From contig OZ316891.1 of the NCBI GenBank assembly GCA_973895155.1, forward strand, positions 16,244,001-16,308,000: a stretch of 64,000 nt of DNA. Reading direction: 5' to 3'. The notes beneath the pieces were generated by a model. The model was not told the DNA's origin. It saw nothing but the letters and a program-made list of their open reading frames with translations, and ran no database searches. This DNA comes from Marsupella aquatica (taxonomy: Eukaryota; Marchantiophyta). Below, piece by piece: positions 11,087-24,104 of the stretch. Each line of letters begins with the position of its first letter. The first letter of the stretch is position 1. Made by a program: the position numbers and the translations under genes.

Positions 11087-12169
11087 AGGGCTCAGGTCTA
11101 CCTGGCAGAAAGGCCAGACCCAAGCCGGGATTACAATGGGTACCTCCTCAACCAACTGAAGAAAATCTTGAAGGAGGCCCACATAACCGCCAACAACCGG
11201 GCCATGGCGAAGACTCAGAGAAAGGAGAGGGCATTGAAAGGAGAGCTCGAGGATATCCGCGTAGATCTTGAGCAGAAGGAGGCCGAGTTAGGGAAATCCT
11301 ATCAAGGGATTATTGCGCTGCAGCAAGAGCTTGCGTCCCTGACGGCCAGCTTCAAGGCCGACCTGCATGAGAAGGACGACCAGCTCGACCAGACTTATGC
11401 CAAGATGAATAAGATAGAGTCTGAGGTCGTAGCGAAGCTCGACAAGGAGCTAAGAGCAACCCAGGAGGAGAGGGCTACCTTGAAATTGAAATTGGAGGAA
11501 GCCAGAAAGGAGCTGCAGGAGGGACAGAAGGACCTAGAGGAAGCCCAGGAGGAGTTGGAGGAAACCACCAGGAAGATGGAGAACTTACAGCGGTGGGCCG
11601 ACAACCAAACGGAGCGGCTGAAGAAACAGGCCATAGTATTTAAGTGCTTAGCTTCATCTGGTCCAATTCCAATTGTGGGAACTCCGTTACTAGGAGGGGT
11701 ACTGGCCGAAGGACAAGCCAAGATACACACCCCGGTGCCGGAGGTAGGTAGCAAGGGGAAGGGACCAGCTACCGAAACAGGGAAGAGGAAGAAGCGGAAA
11801 CCTTCTGGGTCTGGGAGTTATACGGCTTACCAAGCCGTTGTGACCCAGGAGGTCAACCCGGCACCAACCTCCGGCATGGTCACGGCAGTAGATCCACCTG
11901 TTGAAGAAGGTGGGGATGGCAAGGCCGAGGCCGGGACAGCTATTGATGAAGCCCAGGTACCGGATCCTCCACTAGAACATGCCGGGAAGGCCGAAGCCGT
12001 ATCAAAGGCCATGACCGATGCTGAGGCCGAAGCCGAGGGTGGACCCAGTCAACCCGATGAAGAGTTGACTCGGTCTCGGGCAGGTAATCTGTCAGAGGAC
12101 GGACCGACGGCAGTGGCTGCGGGGGAAGCGTTGGGGGCGTCCATTGAGGATCCGCCACCGGTGTCGTGA
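11087..12169 (+). CDS. Gag-like coiled-coil protein of a D-type unit (C-terminal part)
   Basis: The ORF is open for about 360 codons. It opens with a block (AQVYLAERPDPSRDYNGYLL) that occurs also at 52060-52150 on the minus strand, where it follows an N-terminal gag-like region. So this is the back half of the protein whose front half lies at 52050-52986. Residues about 45-200 are a strong coiled coil; the rest is acidic and Ala/Gly/Pro-rich. No ATG precedes it: the frame runs out of unit B sequence through a GTG, so the ORF is a fusion product of a rearrangement. Role is inferred as structural. Confidence 0.55.
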   Translation, partial: RAQVYLAERPDPSRDYNGYLLNQLKKILKEAHITANNRAMAKTQRKERALKGELEDIRVDLEQKEAELGKSYQGIIALQQELASLTASFKADLHEKDDQLDQTYAKMNKIESEVVAKLDKELRATQEERATLKLKLEEARKELQEGQKDLEEAQEELEETTRKMENLQRWADNQTERLKKQAIVFKCLASSGPIPIVGTPLLGGVLAEGQAKIHTPVPEVGSKGKGPATETGKRKKRKPSGSGSYTAYQAVVTQEVNPAPTSGMVTAVDPPVEEGGDGKAEAGTAIDEAQVPDPPLEHAGKAEAVSKAMTDAEAEAEGGPSQPDEELTRSRAGNLSEDGPTAVAAGEALGASIEDPPPVS

Positions 12170-12880
12170 CAGTGCAAGGGCGTCGTTCCTTTAAGGAAGG
12201 GCGGACGTGGAGGTAGGAGGCGTGAGTGGGCAGGACGGGCTCAGATCTCCAAGTTTAGGATTAGGATCAAGACCAGGAGACGGCCCTGACACTTAGATTA
12301 GTGGGATGGCGGATCCACTGGTAGGAGCAACACTTGTGCTCTTGCCTCGCTGTATAGTTAGGTAGATTACAAGTAGGATAGATTAAGCTTACGCGGCGAA
12401 GTTCTGGACAGATCCGCTACCAGGATAAATACCTGGGCAGCGGGGAGTCCAGGGCCTCTTCTTTAGCAAGTTTTTAGTTGCACCAGCAGGGCTGGGATCA
12501 AGTAGTAAGAGAAGCTCTTGGTTAGTTATACAGTGACCCTTGTGTATATTCATGTTTCCTCATGCCTAAGAACTGAATAGAGTTGGCCTCACGGCTTAGT
12601 TCGCAAAGCTTGTGTATGAGATGTACTGTTTGTATGGCAAGTGCATGGTATAACTCAGTCAGAAGGAGTCATTTTGCTATTTGTGTGTCGCATTAACTTG
12701 TGTGAAGAGTGCCCACGTACATCAATGAAGGGAAGTAGCAAGGGAGTGAGAGTTGGATGTGTCGAGCTGAGAGAGGTCTTAGCGGCTTAACCAAGCCAAT
12801 TGGGGATCATTCCGGCGGCGGAATCCAAACATACCTAATGGAAGACCAAGAGAGGAATACAAGGGAAGGCCTAGAATAGG
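12170..12880 (+). mobile_element. 3' non-coding part of the D-type unit
   Basis: It follows the gag-like ORF as in units A-C and has a TATA-like GATAAATA at 12424-12431 and the perfect hairpin ATTCCG-GCGG-CGGAAT at 12809-12824, followed by CCAAACATACCTA as in the other units. The CA end is not clear; similarity fades after about 12880. Confidence 0.5.
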
Positions 12881-12899
12881 CCGGCTAAGTATCTCATGA

Positions 12900-14622
12900 C
12901 TCGATGAAGCATCTGTCCAGTATATGTGTGTAAAATGTTAATAGTAGTAGAAGGAGAGTTAGCAGCGTCCCATGCCGCTAAGCCACGGAAATGGCCTCGC
13001 CGAGGACGAAACCTGCGGGAATCGGCTTGAGCAAGGGGGTTTTCTTGGGTTTGGGGAGCAATGGGACGCACCACACAAGGCCCTCTTGGTATTGGTCCAG
13101 TGGAGGTGGTCTCCCAAGCAATGGTCCAAGATTCATGCCAGTCCATTTTTTATACTAGCAATTCAAGTTTGGTTATGGAGCAAGGTTTGCGTTCCCTCAC
13201 TCAGTTTTGCGGGTCTTTAACAGGCCATGTTGGAGATTCACATATACCTCCCGAAAATGGACCCATACTACTGGGGCGATGGGGCCCTTCTAAATCAGCT
13301 GAAGAGGCTGGATTTGAGTCTTATCTTGCGTATTTTTAAATTAATTGTGCAGGCATCCGACTTGAACCAATATCATTTTTACTTAGATGAGCAGGAAGGG
13401 GTTATTTATATTCAGTGGGACAGATATGTTTGTTGGTGTAATCGGTTAGTTCTCCTTCTTCTGAAGACTGGTGCAGTGAGGCGTCTGATTCTCCACTGCT
13501 GCCAATAGAAGTGGAGCATTCAATGAGATCCAAGATATCATTGATGATCTCCCAGATCCTCTTGCCACAAAGTTCCTCATTGACAGTGGTGGGAAACTTC
13601 ATTCCTATCGGAGCCGTGAACTACCTCCTAGACCTCTATGTAGGTTCTTCAAGATGATCTATAGCACTGGTCTGTGGACTAGTGTGCTAGCAAATGGGGA
13701 GGCGTGCACTTGCTACGTTAATGCTTGCTGTGACATTCCGTCACGTAGGTATTCAGTAGCAGTAGTGGATCCCGCTACCAGAGCAGTGGACTTTCATTGG
13801 TTGTGGGCTTATGATCATACGGTCACCCATATCCCTCATTGGCCCAAGAAGCATCTATTGCAATTTGATGTAGCGCGGTTTGATACTGATATAGAGCCTG
13901 AAGATAGTGAGGATGAGATCTTAGTGTAGAGGTGTTGTAGTTCACCATCCTTCATTTTGAGACATTTTAAGACTGCACAATTTTGTACTTTTAAAGTCTT
14001 CACCTGTAGAGACTTTCATTCGAGTGGACATCATTTGCATTGTATTCCCTGATGTTGTGCCTGCCATTTTCATGTGCCATGCTATCGTTTTGTTGGCTTT
14101 GTCTGTATTTTTCCATGGGAAGTAATGATAAAACCACAGACTTGGTAACTTGCGGTTTAGAATGCAAGCCAGTTTAAGAAGGCAAACCCGTGTTACTAAA
14201 CCGTCAACCACAAGTATAGGTTTCTATGTCTCTGAACTGAACTTCCTGTGTGAAGAGGTTGAAGTGATGTTGTCATTGCTGGATTGTTTGCAGGGAAGAA
14301 TTGTCATGTTCTTATGTCATCTGTGCTTGTATATTGGGTCAACAATGAGTCAGGAGACCAAAAGCATTCGGGGTCCCTTAGTTACAAGGAGGGTTGGACC
14401 TTGGTTGACGCTAGGCAAAAGATGGTGGACCTGGAACTTTGGGATTTTGAGTTCCAGTTTATTGATGTCAATTTCAATAGTCGAATTAAGGTTGCCTGGG
14501 AGAAAGGCAACCTCATTGAGGACTGTGGAGGGAAACTCGTCGTTATCCCAAAGGTTGGAACTGCAGTACCAGCGGGAGTACTAGGCACTGGTGTCGACAT
14601 TGGGAGTAGCAATGCTTCCAAT
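12900..14622 (+). pseudogene. Unidentified split locus, left part
   Basis: Several coding-looking stretches lie on the plus strand. One (13520-13929) is open and ends in an acidic tail, SEDEILV. Another (14294-14622) begins after a good acceptor (TTGTTTGCAG) and runs in frame into the CACTA terminus. Other acceptor-like sites end at 13222 and 13351. I recognise no domain. The last codon before the CACTA joins in frame to 34565, so the CACTA interrupted an exon. It could be a host gene or the gene of an older element. Confidence 0.4.
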
Positions 14623-14650
14623 CACTACAAAGAAAGAGACAATATACACC
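14623..14650 (+). repeat. CACTA left terminal inverted repeat
   Basis: It begins CACTACAAAGAAAGAGAC and is preceded by the AAT target duplication. It pairs with 34537-34564 in inverted orientation. Confidence 0.92.
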
Positions 14651-15364
14651 ATAAGGTGTTTGAGTCTCAATAATTTTAACACCGGTAACCCTGCTGTTAT
14701 GGGACATGTTCTTTGTGATTGAAACAAAGTAGCTAATATAGAGAATCTTTATGGTGTAATAGTGTCTCATGCCAAGGTGTAATATGTCATGAGAAGCAAG
14801 AAATATAAAGCAAGCGCCCCAAACACTATCTTAGTATTTTTGATGTATTTTGTGAATGGTGTAACGTCTCCCATAATGGTGTAATATGTCCCGTTAAAAA
14901 AAATACAAGATTTTCACTTGTCCCAAACATCTTCCCATAATAGATGTCATCATATAAACTATATATATGGCTAACTAGAGAGACCTGGCATGTTAATGAC
15001 TTGCAAAATAGTTACTATACTTCATTGGTCCAAAGCTCTATCCTTATGTGCCTCTACCAGTTTGGTGGAGAGTGACACCATTTAAAATGTGACGGTACAT
15101 ATAAGGCTCTATTTACATTGTCTTGGCCTCTTTACACCCCGCTTTACACATCCTGCATTGAAAGATAAACAAACAAATCAGACTTGTCATTCAACTGCAC
15201 AGTCAACCTACAATTATGATTGGTAATTTAATTGTTTGGGACATTTGTGTATCTTTTCCAGTGGTGTTCTAGGGACATATGTCACATCACTTGTGTTCAT
15301 GGAGGGTGTTTGAGAGACAATCAAATGGAGTGCAAGCTAGGGACACAAGCAAAAATGAAAGTAG
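14651..15364. repeat. CACTA left subterminal region
   Basis: It contains short repeated motifs of the type ATGGTGTAATATGTCCC (for example near 14750, 14778, 14858 and 14875) and their partners GGGACAT near 14700 and 15240. In CACTA elements such motifs bind the TNPA-type protein; that role is inferred here. No gene is seen. Confidence 0.55.
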
Positions 15365-15534
15365 TGTTGTAACCCAGGTTAAACCTACTTACCATAGTTC
15401 TACTTGCCTAACTAGAGTTCTACCTAACTCAGTTAGGATAACTGCCTCAGGGCAACGGCCTTCAAGCCGCATGTACTTATTCTTCTCCTTGGGAGTATAC
15501 ACGAGATCTTTTTCCATCTTGTCATGGTCCAACA
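15365..15534 (+). repeat. Copia 5' LTR (170 bp)
   Basis: It starts TGTTGTAACC and ends GTCCAACA. It is identical to the 3' LTR except for C versus A in GTATACACGAG. Confidence 0.93.
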
Positions 15535-15960
15535 CGTTATCAGCACGAGTAGTGCTCTGGTTTTTTTTTTCCTTAAATTTTTTTTTCCTCCGCCCTTCTA
15601 CGAACCACGCTCACACTTGTCCGATCTTTAGTCACCGCGTGAAGGTTTTGCACGAAGCGTTGCGTCTCATGAACGTCCAATGCGCACGCAATACACTCGC
15701 CGCGTGAAGTTTTCAAGACTACGAACAGAGGCAAGGCGAGCGTGCAAGCAGCCGTGCACAACGCGATCGGACAATCAGACAAAGCGAGAGGCTGGAGTGC
15801 AGCAACCAACGCAAATTACAATCGACCACTCCAGCTAACACCTCCAATTACGAAAGCTCTTCACATTCCATTTATTCATGTCATCAATTTGTGAATTCAT
15901 CAATCTAGACAAATTGTATTTCCGCCACTGAAACGCATACTACATATAATCATAGTAATC
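15535..15960 (+). other. Copia 5' leader
   Basis: It holds the primer-binding-site-like stretch at 15537-15549 and a T-rich tract near 15559-15590. No gene is present; a 142-codon ORF running in from 15279 crosses the LTR and is not credible. Confidence 0.6.
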
Positions 15961-18150
15961 ATGCCTCCGGCAGCCATGGAAAAGTTATATTTCCAGCCAT
16001 TAAGTATTGATGGCGCCAACTATCTTTCTTGGCAATTGGACATAGAGGCACACTTGACATCCAAAGACATTGCAGACACAATCACCTCCGACACAGGATC
16101 TACTTTACAGGAGCGAGCTCAAGCGCTGATCTTAATTAGGCAACATTTGACTGAACCACTAAAGCTTCAATATCTAAACGAGCTCAACCCACGCCGATTG
16201 TGGGAAGCACTCCTTTCTAGATTTGACCATACCCGAACAATCTTCCTCCCGGCGGCCCTACACGATTGGATCAATCTGAGGGTGCAAGATCACAAAACCA
16301 TCGCAGCTTACAATAGTGAGCTGTTCCGCATTACCTCCCAACTCACAGTCTGTCAAAAACCGGTGAATGATCAGGAATAGATCGAAAAAACTCTTTCTAC
16401 ATTCCATTCTACGAACATGGTCATTTCAACACAATACCAAAACATGAACTTTACCAAATACTCGGAGCTCATAGCCCATATGCTGCTTGCCGAAAAGCAC
16501 CAGATACTTTTGCTGGAAAACACCAAGCAGAGGCCTTCGGGTACCTTACCACCCCAACCCCACACGGAGACCCATTTTAATAATCCACGCACTGACCCCG
16601 GAAGTTCCTACAGAGGGCGTGGCAACGGACGGGGTAGAAATACCTCTAGAGGCCGATGGGGCAATTTTAGGAGTGACGGTCGAGGCCAATTTTGCGCATC
16701 AGGCAGGGGCCGCGGCCGTTCACGAAACACCTACAATAGCAATACCTGGAAACAGCCACAGCAAGTCAGATCAAATCCTCGCAGCCACCCACAAAAACCA
16801 GAAGAAGCCATGACCTGTTACAGATGTGGAACGAAAGGTCATGTCCAGAAACAATGTAGAGCACCTGCACATCTGGTCGCGCTCTATAAAGCCAGTATCG
16901 GCGAAGGCGCACGAGAATCACATGGGGCATTTCTTGATTCCACTGAGATAAGACCAGAAATACACTTAGCTCCTATTTCAGATGCACATAATCCATTAGA
17001 TGATCCTACTTGTTGCATAGTCGACAGTGGGACTTCCCACTCCATCCTCAGGGAGTGCAAACATTTCAAATACATTGATCCATCCGATAGAAGTGTCACG
17101 ACTATCCTAGGCAACCATCAATTAGAAGAGGGAAATGGCCCTGCGATGGTAATCTTACCACAGAAAACAACCATACACATACGCTCTGCAATCTATGCCC
17201 CCCGAGCCACAAGAAACTTACTAAGTTTCAAGGATATCCGAGAGAACGGATTCCACATCCAGACAAACACTATTAGTGGCCAAGAGGTGTTGAATATACT
17301 AGAGACCACTGCATCGGGAACTACGATCAAAGAAACATTAAAGGCGTTCCCATTAGGCTTTTATATAACAAAAATAGACAATTACCACGTAATATCCCAA
17401 CTGATTAGCACCACAGAACTATGGCATCGACGTCTCGGCCACCCAGGCCTACGAATGTTCCAGAGGATCCTCAAAGATTCTCGAGGCATCCCCGCCTCAG
17501 TGCACCCAGCCTCATTGAAAGAACCATGCTTACCTTACTCGCAAGGGAAGCTAGTCCTTCGCCCATCCCCAACAAAGACTGACAAAAGGATACCCAAGTT
17601 CCTAGAAAGAATTCATGCAGACGTATGTGGACTGGTGGACCCCCCCAGTGGCCCCTTCCGATTCTTTCTGGCCATAGTAGATGCCTCCTCGAAATGGTCT
17701 CAAATTTCACTCCTTTCCACCCGAAATTTAGTATTCTCCAGACTCCTTGCCCATATACTTAAACTTAAGACACAGTTCCCGGAGCATCCCATTAGAACTC
17801 TTCGAGTAGATAACGCTGGTGAATTTACGTCAAAAACATTCAAAGATTTTTGCATGACTGCTGGAATTGACTTAGAGTACCCAGTCCCCTACGTTCACTT
17901 TCAAAACGGGATGGCCGAATCATTGATTAAGCGTATACAAACCGTAGCGAGGCCACTCCTCATGCAGACCAACCTTCCACAAACAGCCTGGGGACACGCA
18001 GTCCTTCACGCAACAACTCTACTACAATATCGCCCCTCCGCATTTAACGATGCATCTCCTCATAGTTTAGCCTTCGGATCCAATCCCAACTTATCACACT
18101 TTCGCACCTTTGGCTGCGAAGTCCTCGTTCCGATCATGGGTCCCAAATGA
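15961..18150 (+). pseudogene. Copia gag, protease and integrase
   Basis: One frame runs from the ATG at 15961. The order is: Ty1/copia Gag domain (15961-16480), Arg/Gly-rich RNA-binding stretch, CCHC knuckle CYRCGTKGHVQKQC (about 16813), protease with CCIVDSGTSHS (about 17016), integrase HHCC finger and DDE core. The core keeps HADVCG, RVDNAGEF and NGMAESLIKR. The second cysteine pair of the finger reads CLPYSQGK, so one zinc ligand is now Tyr. Stops: TAG at 16378 inside Gag and TGA at 18148, where relatives have Arg. Gag and Pol share one frame, as usual in plant copia elements. Likely inactive. Confidence 0.88.
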
Positions 18151-20527
18151 ACCAAACTTGGTCCATAACGCCAGAAAGGCATTTATGTTGGTTTGGACTC
18201 ACCGTCCATCATACGATATCTCGACCCGACCACGACAGATCTTTATAAGGCACGAATGGCAGATTGCCATTTCTATGAGTCGGTATTCCCTAAACTGGGA
18301 ACCACACAAAACCTCGAGAATACGAACAACCAACAATTAAAATGGCAGATTGACTCCAAATTTTGGAATGACCCTCGGACCCCACTAGCGGATCGCGAGG
18401 TACAAAGGATCCTCCACCTTACCAAGGTACTTGGAGACCTCCCGGATTCCTTCGCGGATGTAGCCCAGGTCACCCGATCGCACGTACCAGCCGCCAATAC
18501 CCCTTCGAGAATTGAGACCGATGGACAGCCATCAGCCGAGGTAGTCCCAAGGCAGAAATGAGGCAGGCCACTCGGTTCCACTGACAAACGCCCGCGCCAA
18601 AGAAAACCCACCATTCCTGCAGTCAATAATGCCATACTCCAGCCACCATCATTAGAACAAGGAGAGGAAATCTCCATACATTATAATAAAACCGGACACA
18701 TCTGGGATCGATCTACTTTAAAGATGGACGATAGATTCGCTTTCCAAATCTCAAAAGACATCATAGCGGACTTACCCGATCCCAGAACAATTGCAGAAGC
18801 CCAGAAACAAGAAGATTGGGAACATTGGGAGAGAGCCATCAAATCTGAGCTAGACTCACTGATCTCCCGACACGTCTTCGGACCAATCACTCGAGCCCCT
18901 CCACAGACACACCTTACGGGATATAAGTGGGTGTTCGTAAAGAAACGAGATTCCAAAGGGACAATTGTGAGATACAAGGCCCGATTAGTGGCCAGGGGAT
19001 TTACACAAATTCCCGGCAAAGACTATGACCTCACCTATTCTCCAGTCATGGATGCATTACGTACCGGTATTTAACTGCATTCGCACTCCACCATCAATTA
19101 TCCATGCATCAAATGGATATAGTCATAGCTTATCTCTACGGCACGTTAGATAAAACGATACACATGGAAGCCCCACCAGAATTGATATCTAGAGTACATT
19201 ATCATAGTCAGGGGGAGAATAACACAGAAAATGTCAGCCAGAACAACGACTACTCATTCAGGCATACTGATCATGCCATACTACAGAAGACTTCAAAAGC
19301 AATTGCATTCATTCAGCAATCTGCACACCCCGCCACGGGCGCACTTCCTGCTAAGACAAAATTTGCTGTACAAGTTTTACGTTCTCTGTATGGCCTCAAG
19401 CAAAGTGGCCGGACCTGGTACTACAAATTCAAGGATGAATGCTAGCTATGGGTTTCAAGAACAGCGAGATAGCTCCCTGCGTGTTTATCAAACGCGAGGG
19501 CAGTGAACTCATAATCGTCGCTATATATGTTGACGATCTTAATCTGTTTGGAACCGCTAAGATTATGCTAGAAACGATACACATACTCAAACGTGTTTTC
19601 GAAATGCGAGACATGGGGCAAACTACTTTTTGCCTTGGCCTACAGTTTGAGCATCTCCCGAGTGGAATACTACTCCACCAGACCACGTACGTCAAGAAAA
19701 TGCTCCAACAATTCCACATGTCGACAAGCAAAGCAGTAAGATCCCCAATGGACCTACGGTCGTTGGACAAAGAAAAGGATATCTTTTGCAAAAGAGAGGA
19801 AATAGAACCACTTCTTGGTTCAGAGAAACCTTACCTGTCAGCCATAGGGGCGCTCATGTTTGTTGCCAACCAAACCCGCCCAGACATAGCCTTCGCAGTC
19901 AATCTACTCGCCAGGCACAGTTCACAACCGACTATTCGGCATTGGAATGGAATCAAACAGATCTTCAAATACCTCCATGGTACATCTGATCTGGGCCTCT
20001 TTTACCCCCGACAATCTCGCATCACACTAACCGGGTTTGCCGATGTAGGATATTTGTCAGACCCTGCAGACGCAAAATCACAAACGGGATACATCTTTCT
20101 CACAGGAAACACTGCAATCTCTTGGAAGAGCACAAAGCAGACATTAACGACGACGTCATCCAACCATTCTGAAATCATAGCACTGTATGAAGCGAGTCGT
20201 GAGTGCATTTGGTTAAGGAATGTAATCAACCATATTGCCGAATGCACAGGAACGAATACACTAACTGCGCCTACTGTCATCTTTGAAGACAATCGGCCTT
20301 GTGTCGAACAGATAGCAGCAGGTTTCATCAAAGGCGACAAAACAAAGCACATTGCACCGAAATTTTTCTTTGCACATGAACAAAATGGACACCAAATCGA
20401 TGTGCGATGGATTTCGAGTGCAGAGAACTCAGCTGATCTACTCACCAAGGCCCTACCACCTGCTATGCATCAGAAATTAACCTTCTCCATTGGAATGCGC
20501 AGCCTAAAAGTTTTGTTGCAGCCCTGA
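18151..20527 (+). pseudogene. Copia reverse transcriptase-RNase H
   Basis: It continues the integrase frame. RT starts near 18900 (TGYKWVFVKKRDSKG, YKARLVARGFTQ) and has the catalytic YVDD at about 19528. RNase H is near 20030-20450 with acidic residues in GFADVGYLSD, NHSEIIALYEA and FEDNRP, and ends at a TGA at 20525. Damage: TAA at 18166, TGA at 18559, and one-base frameshifts near 19065 and 19435. Despite these the residues of each catalytic motif are still readable. Confidence 0.87.
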
Positions 20528-21072
20528 TATTCATCGACCCCACGTTCCAGGGGGAGCACATCACCTGGAGAGTCTACGTAGCAACATGCACGCAACGTCC
20601 GAAAAAGCCACGCTCACGGGCTCGACCAAACGCTGTGCGACCCACCATCTCATGACCATCCGAAGTATGGCCCACCATCTCCACGAGCCTCGAGCGAATG
20701 CGGCCCACCACGACTAACTTTAGGGCTTACGATGCGGTTTCCATACGACTACTCACCACTAAAATGACACGACTTTACTCACGATACCGTCTCTATACAC
20801 ACATGTTACGGCATACACACCCTTAGTACCCCTGTTTATTCAGGACATAATTCTTTTTAGGATTCTGATTAGTCTACAACTGTTTTTGGAACATGGATGG
20901 TGATACTCTTTCCTCCCATTGATGGGGAGGTTTTAGGGAGGTCACATCCTATTCCCTAACTATATCATGATGAGAAAATAAAATAGGAGAAAGCAGAAGA
21001 ATACAGTAGAAACAAAGCAGGTTTTGAATGGGTACAACTTTTTCCCTGGAAAATGTCATACCCAAGGGGGAG
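20528..21072 (+). other. Copia 3' untranslated region and polypurine tract
   Basis: No gene. A short repeat (CCCACCATCTC) occurs at about 20642 and 20671. Two purine tracts, near 20549 (AGGGGGAG) and 21064-21072, are present; only the second abuts the LTR. Confidence 0.55.
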
Positions 21073-21242
21073 TGTTGTAACCCAGGTTAAACCTACTTAC
21101 CATAGTTCTACTTGCCTAACTAGAGTTCTACCTAACTCAGTTAGGATAACTGCCTCAGGGCAACGGCCTTCAAGCCGCATGTACTTATTCTTCTCCTTGG
21201 GAGTATACAAGAGATCTTTTTCCATCTTGTCATGGTCCAACA
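21073..21242 (+). repeat. Copia 3' LTR (170 bp)
   Basis: Direct repeat of 15365-15534 with one mismatch, followed by the target duplication AGTAG. Confidence 0.93.
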
Positions 21243-22595
21243 AGTAGAACATTTTGAATGCATGAGCTATGGATATATCATTCAAAATTTTACTCACATG
21301 TAAATCTTAGTTGTCACCATCTCCCTCTGCTAGTGTATCCACCATGTTTGCCAGATATGAAAACTTGGATTCAACCGGGATCACAAGAGACCAATCAGGC
21401 TCATTGTCAATTTGACAAAGGATACCTTGAGCCACATGCTCAATCATGCAAAATGGCTCCTCTTGGAAAGACACAAGGTTGGCTGTATTTACCACTTTGA
21501 ATGTAGATTCATCCCTTGTCCTCACTGCATTATGCGGTAGGTTTAATATTCCCCTAATTACATCCTCCTCCACCACAGGTCGATACCATTGAACTCTGAG
21601 TAGTTTAATTTCCACTAAATGACCATAGGTCAATACAATGATGTCAGTTATGTATCCAACATAACTCAATGTATCACCAGTAGGATTTTGGTCCATCCTA
21701 CTTGCAACGCTTTGCTGTGAAAATGTGTTAGTCACAATAGAATCATAGGTTTCGTGTTTAGTCTCATCATATTCTCTTGTCCTGAAATGAGATCCACCTG
21801 CATTGATATGTTTGTATGACAGTGGATCACTGGTAAGTCCCCGACTGATTGCCCAAGATAAGTCATCAGCCATAATTGTTCCTCTTTGCTCTTCAATGCT
21901 GTCGAGAAACCATATGTCAAACGATGGCATTGATTGCAAAGCAGGAGGGAATCGTGCACATCTATTTTGTAAGCGCCATTGGCGTCGTCCCTCCATGTGC
22001 AATTCACGTGCATGCTCATATGCATCTCTCCACTTGCTCATACATGTGGTATTTTGAAGAACGTACATGTGGGCTTGCTTTCTTTCACGTTCAGACCGAA
22101 AGGTATAGACTGAACCAACTCCTTGCAGCACCACAACATTTTTACATAGACGAGTTTCATGCCAAGAGTGGGTTGCTCCACTGGTTGGCCTATCACCAAT
22201 AGAAGCTACACAGGAGTTATAGTAAAAAACTGATTCCCTCAGGAGATGCCCTTATGCTATACTAGCCTCCGGATGTGCTCTATTTTGCACATGTTGCTTC
22301 AACCTACCCATAAATCTTTCCCATGGATACATCCATCTAGGAGAAAATGGGCCATGCATTCTGATCTCTTGGACCAAATGGACTACCAGATGAGTTTGAA
22401 TTACAAAAAATGATGGCGGAAACTCTTTCTCCATCAAGCACAAAGCTGTAGTAACATCCACCTCCAATCCATCAATGTCTGCCAAAGATATTTGCTTGGC
22501 ACAAAGTCTCCTGTCATGGGAACCAGTCAAGCCTACTAATTAATTAATTAACAGTCACGAACAAAACAAGCCTCTCAATGTACGTACTCTACGTT

Positions 22596-22867
22596 TGTCA
22601 ATAATATATAGATCTGTGCAATGTAGCTAGAACTAATTAAATATGGAAACAATAAGTTCATGAGATAAAGCACCACAGCATCAAGTGAAATATATAATCA
22701 ATTGTTTCTACAAAATAGATACTCCCTAGCCTCTGTCAATAATGTATAGATCTGTGCAAAGTAGCCAGAGCTAATTAAATATGGAAACAATAAGTTCGCG
22801 ATATAAAGCACCACAGCATCAAGTGAAATACATAATCAATTATTGTTTCTACAAAATAGATATTCCC
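22596..22867. repeat. Tandem duplication in a transposase intron
   Basis: A unit of 138 bases starting TGTCAATAATRTATAGATCTG occurs twice (22596-22733, 22734-22867) with about 10 differences. It lies between two transposase exons. Confidence 0.8.
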
Positions 22868-24104
22868 GTGTCTTGAGGAGTTAGACAGTATAAAAGTACA
22901 AGAACCTGAAAACTCCACAAAATTTGTATATGGCTTGACGAACTAATGGAGTTAAAAACCCCGTATAGCTATTGGAAAACCATGATGAAGCAGGCAATGG
23001 TAGTCATGAGACTTGAGCCCTCTTGGCGTGTTAGTTGCAAAAGAATACTTAAACCCTGCCCCATAATATGTTGGAAATCTGATTGAGGATAGTCGTCTCA
23101 TGAATATTTTCTTCTCTTAAGAGTTTAATATCCAAGGGGCCTGTTGGAGGTCAGGAACACCAGGAATGCACCAAGAAGCTGGTTGGACATTGTATGCCTC
23201 ACAATTCAACCGGATAGCACGCCCATCCTTGCCCTCTGTCCCCATTATAGTTTGCAACAAATTTTTGGATACATTGGCTTCAATATGCATTGGATCCATC
23301 AAATGAGGTTTCTTCAGATCCTGCAGCATTAAGCGCATTTAGTCAACTAAGCATTTCAAATTTGGGGGTGTACTATAAATTATGTTAATGAAAAATCATC
23401 ACAGAACCTTCGATCAGAAAGATATATAGGAAATTGCATTTTTTTAAAGGTTTCATAATAAATTTAGAATATATACTCTACTACGTACAGAGTAGTCCAA
23501 ATTCTGCCGTGCAAATCACACACACCTTCCAATATGTGAGTTGGTACCATATAGCAAGTCTCTTCATCCCTGACTGTTTTTGTGTTATATCACCATTTTC
23601 AACCTCTTCCCACCTATTTAACCAATCATCCCCATCCGGCCATATTGGAGCTGATTCTTCTTCGATCTTGCCAAACCAATGGTCTGTATCATATCTTATA
23701 TAATGTCCCATTGGTAATGAACGTCGATGGCGTCCATACAGTGTTTTGGACAGCCCAACCTCCCACTTTGAATCTAGGTCATCATGGCACATGGGACATC
23801 CATGTAGGCCCGTTGTTGTTAATCCTGAACAGTACCCACAGCCTGCCCATGCATTGACATATTAAATACATTTCATGCAAAAGTCTAGTATGGTAGACCA
23901 TTCACAAAAAATGCCGAAAAAACTCTGAGACAACAATATAATATAACATTGCACTTTATCCACCGACGTATTCTTACCAGGCCAATCATGCATTGTGCAG
24001 AATAACATAGCATGCAGGGTAAACCTTTGGTCCATGTTCACTGGAATTGAGCCATCCATTGCCATCACCCCTACCCACAATAGCTTTAGCTCGTCGACTA
24101 GAGG

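Larger units (their letters stand above)
15365..21242 (+). mobile_element. Ty1/copia retrotransposon nested in the CACTA
   Basis: It is a complete insertion with 170-bp LTRs (15365-15534, 21073-21242) that differ at one base and a 5-bp target duplication AGTAG (15360-15364, 21243-21247). A primer-site-like TTATCAGCACGAG follows the 5' LTR, and AAGGGGGAG directly precedes the 3' LTR as polypurine tract. The internal gag-pol is broken by stops and frameshifts although the LTRs are nearly identical. Confidence 0.93.

Noticed and set aside
15279-15707. 142-codon ORF spanning the copia 5' LTR
   Set aside because: It crosses the target duplication, the LTR and the primer site, so it cannot be a conserved gene.
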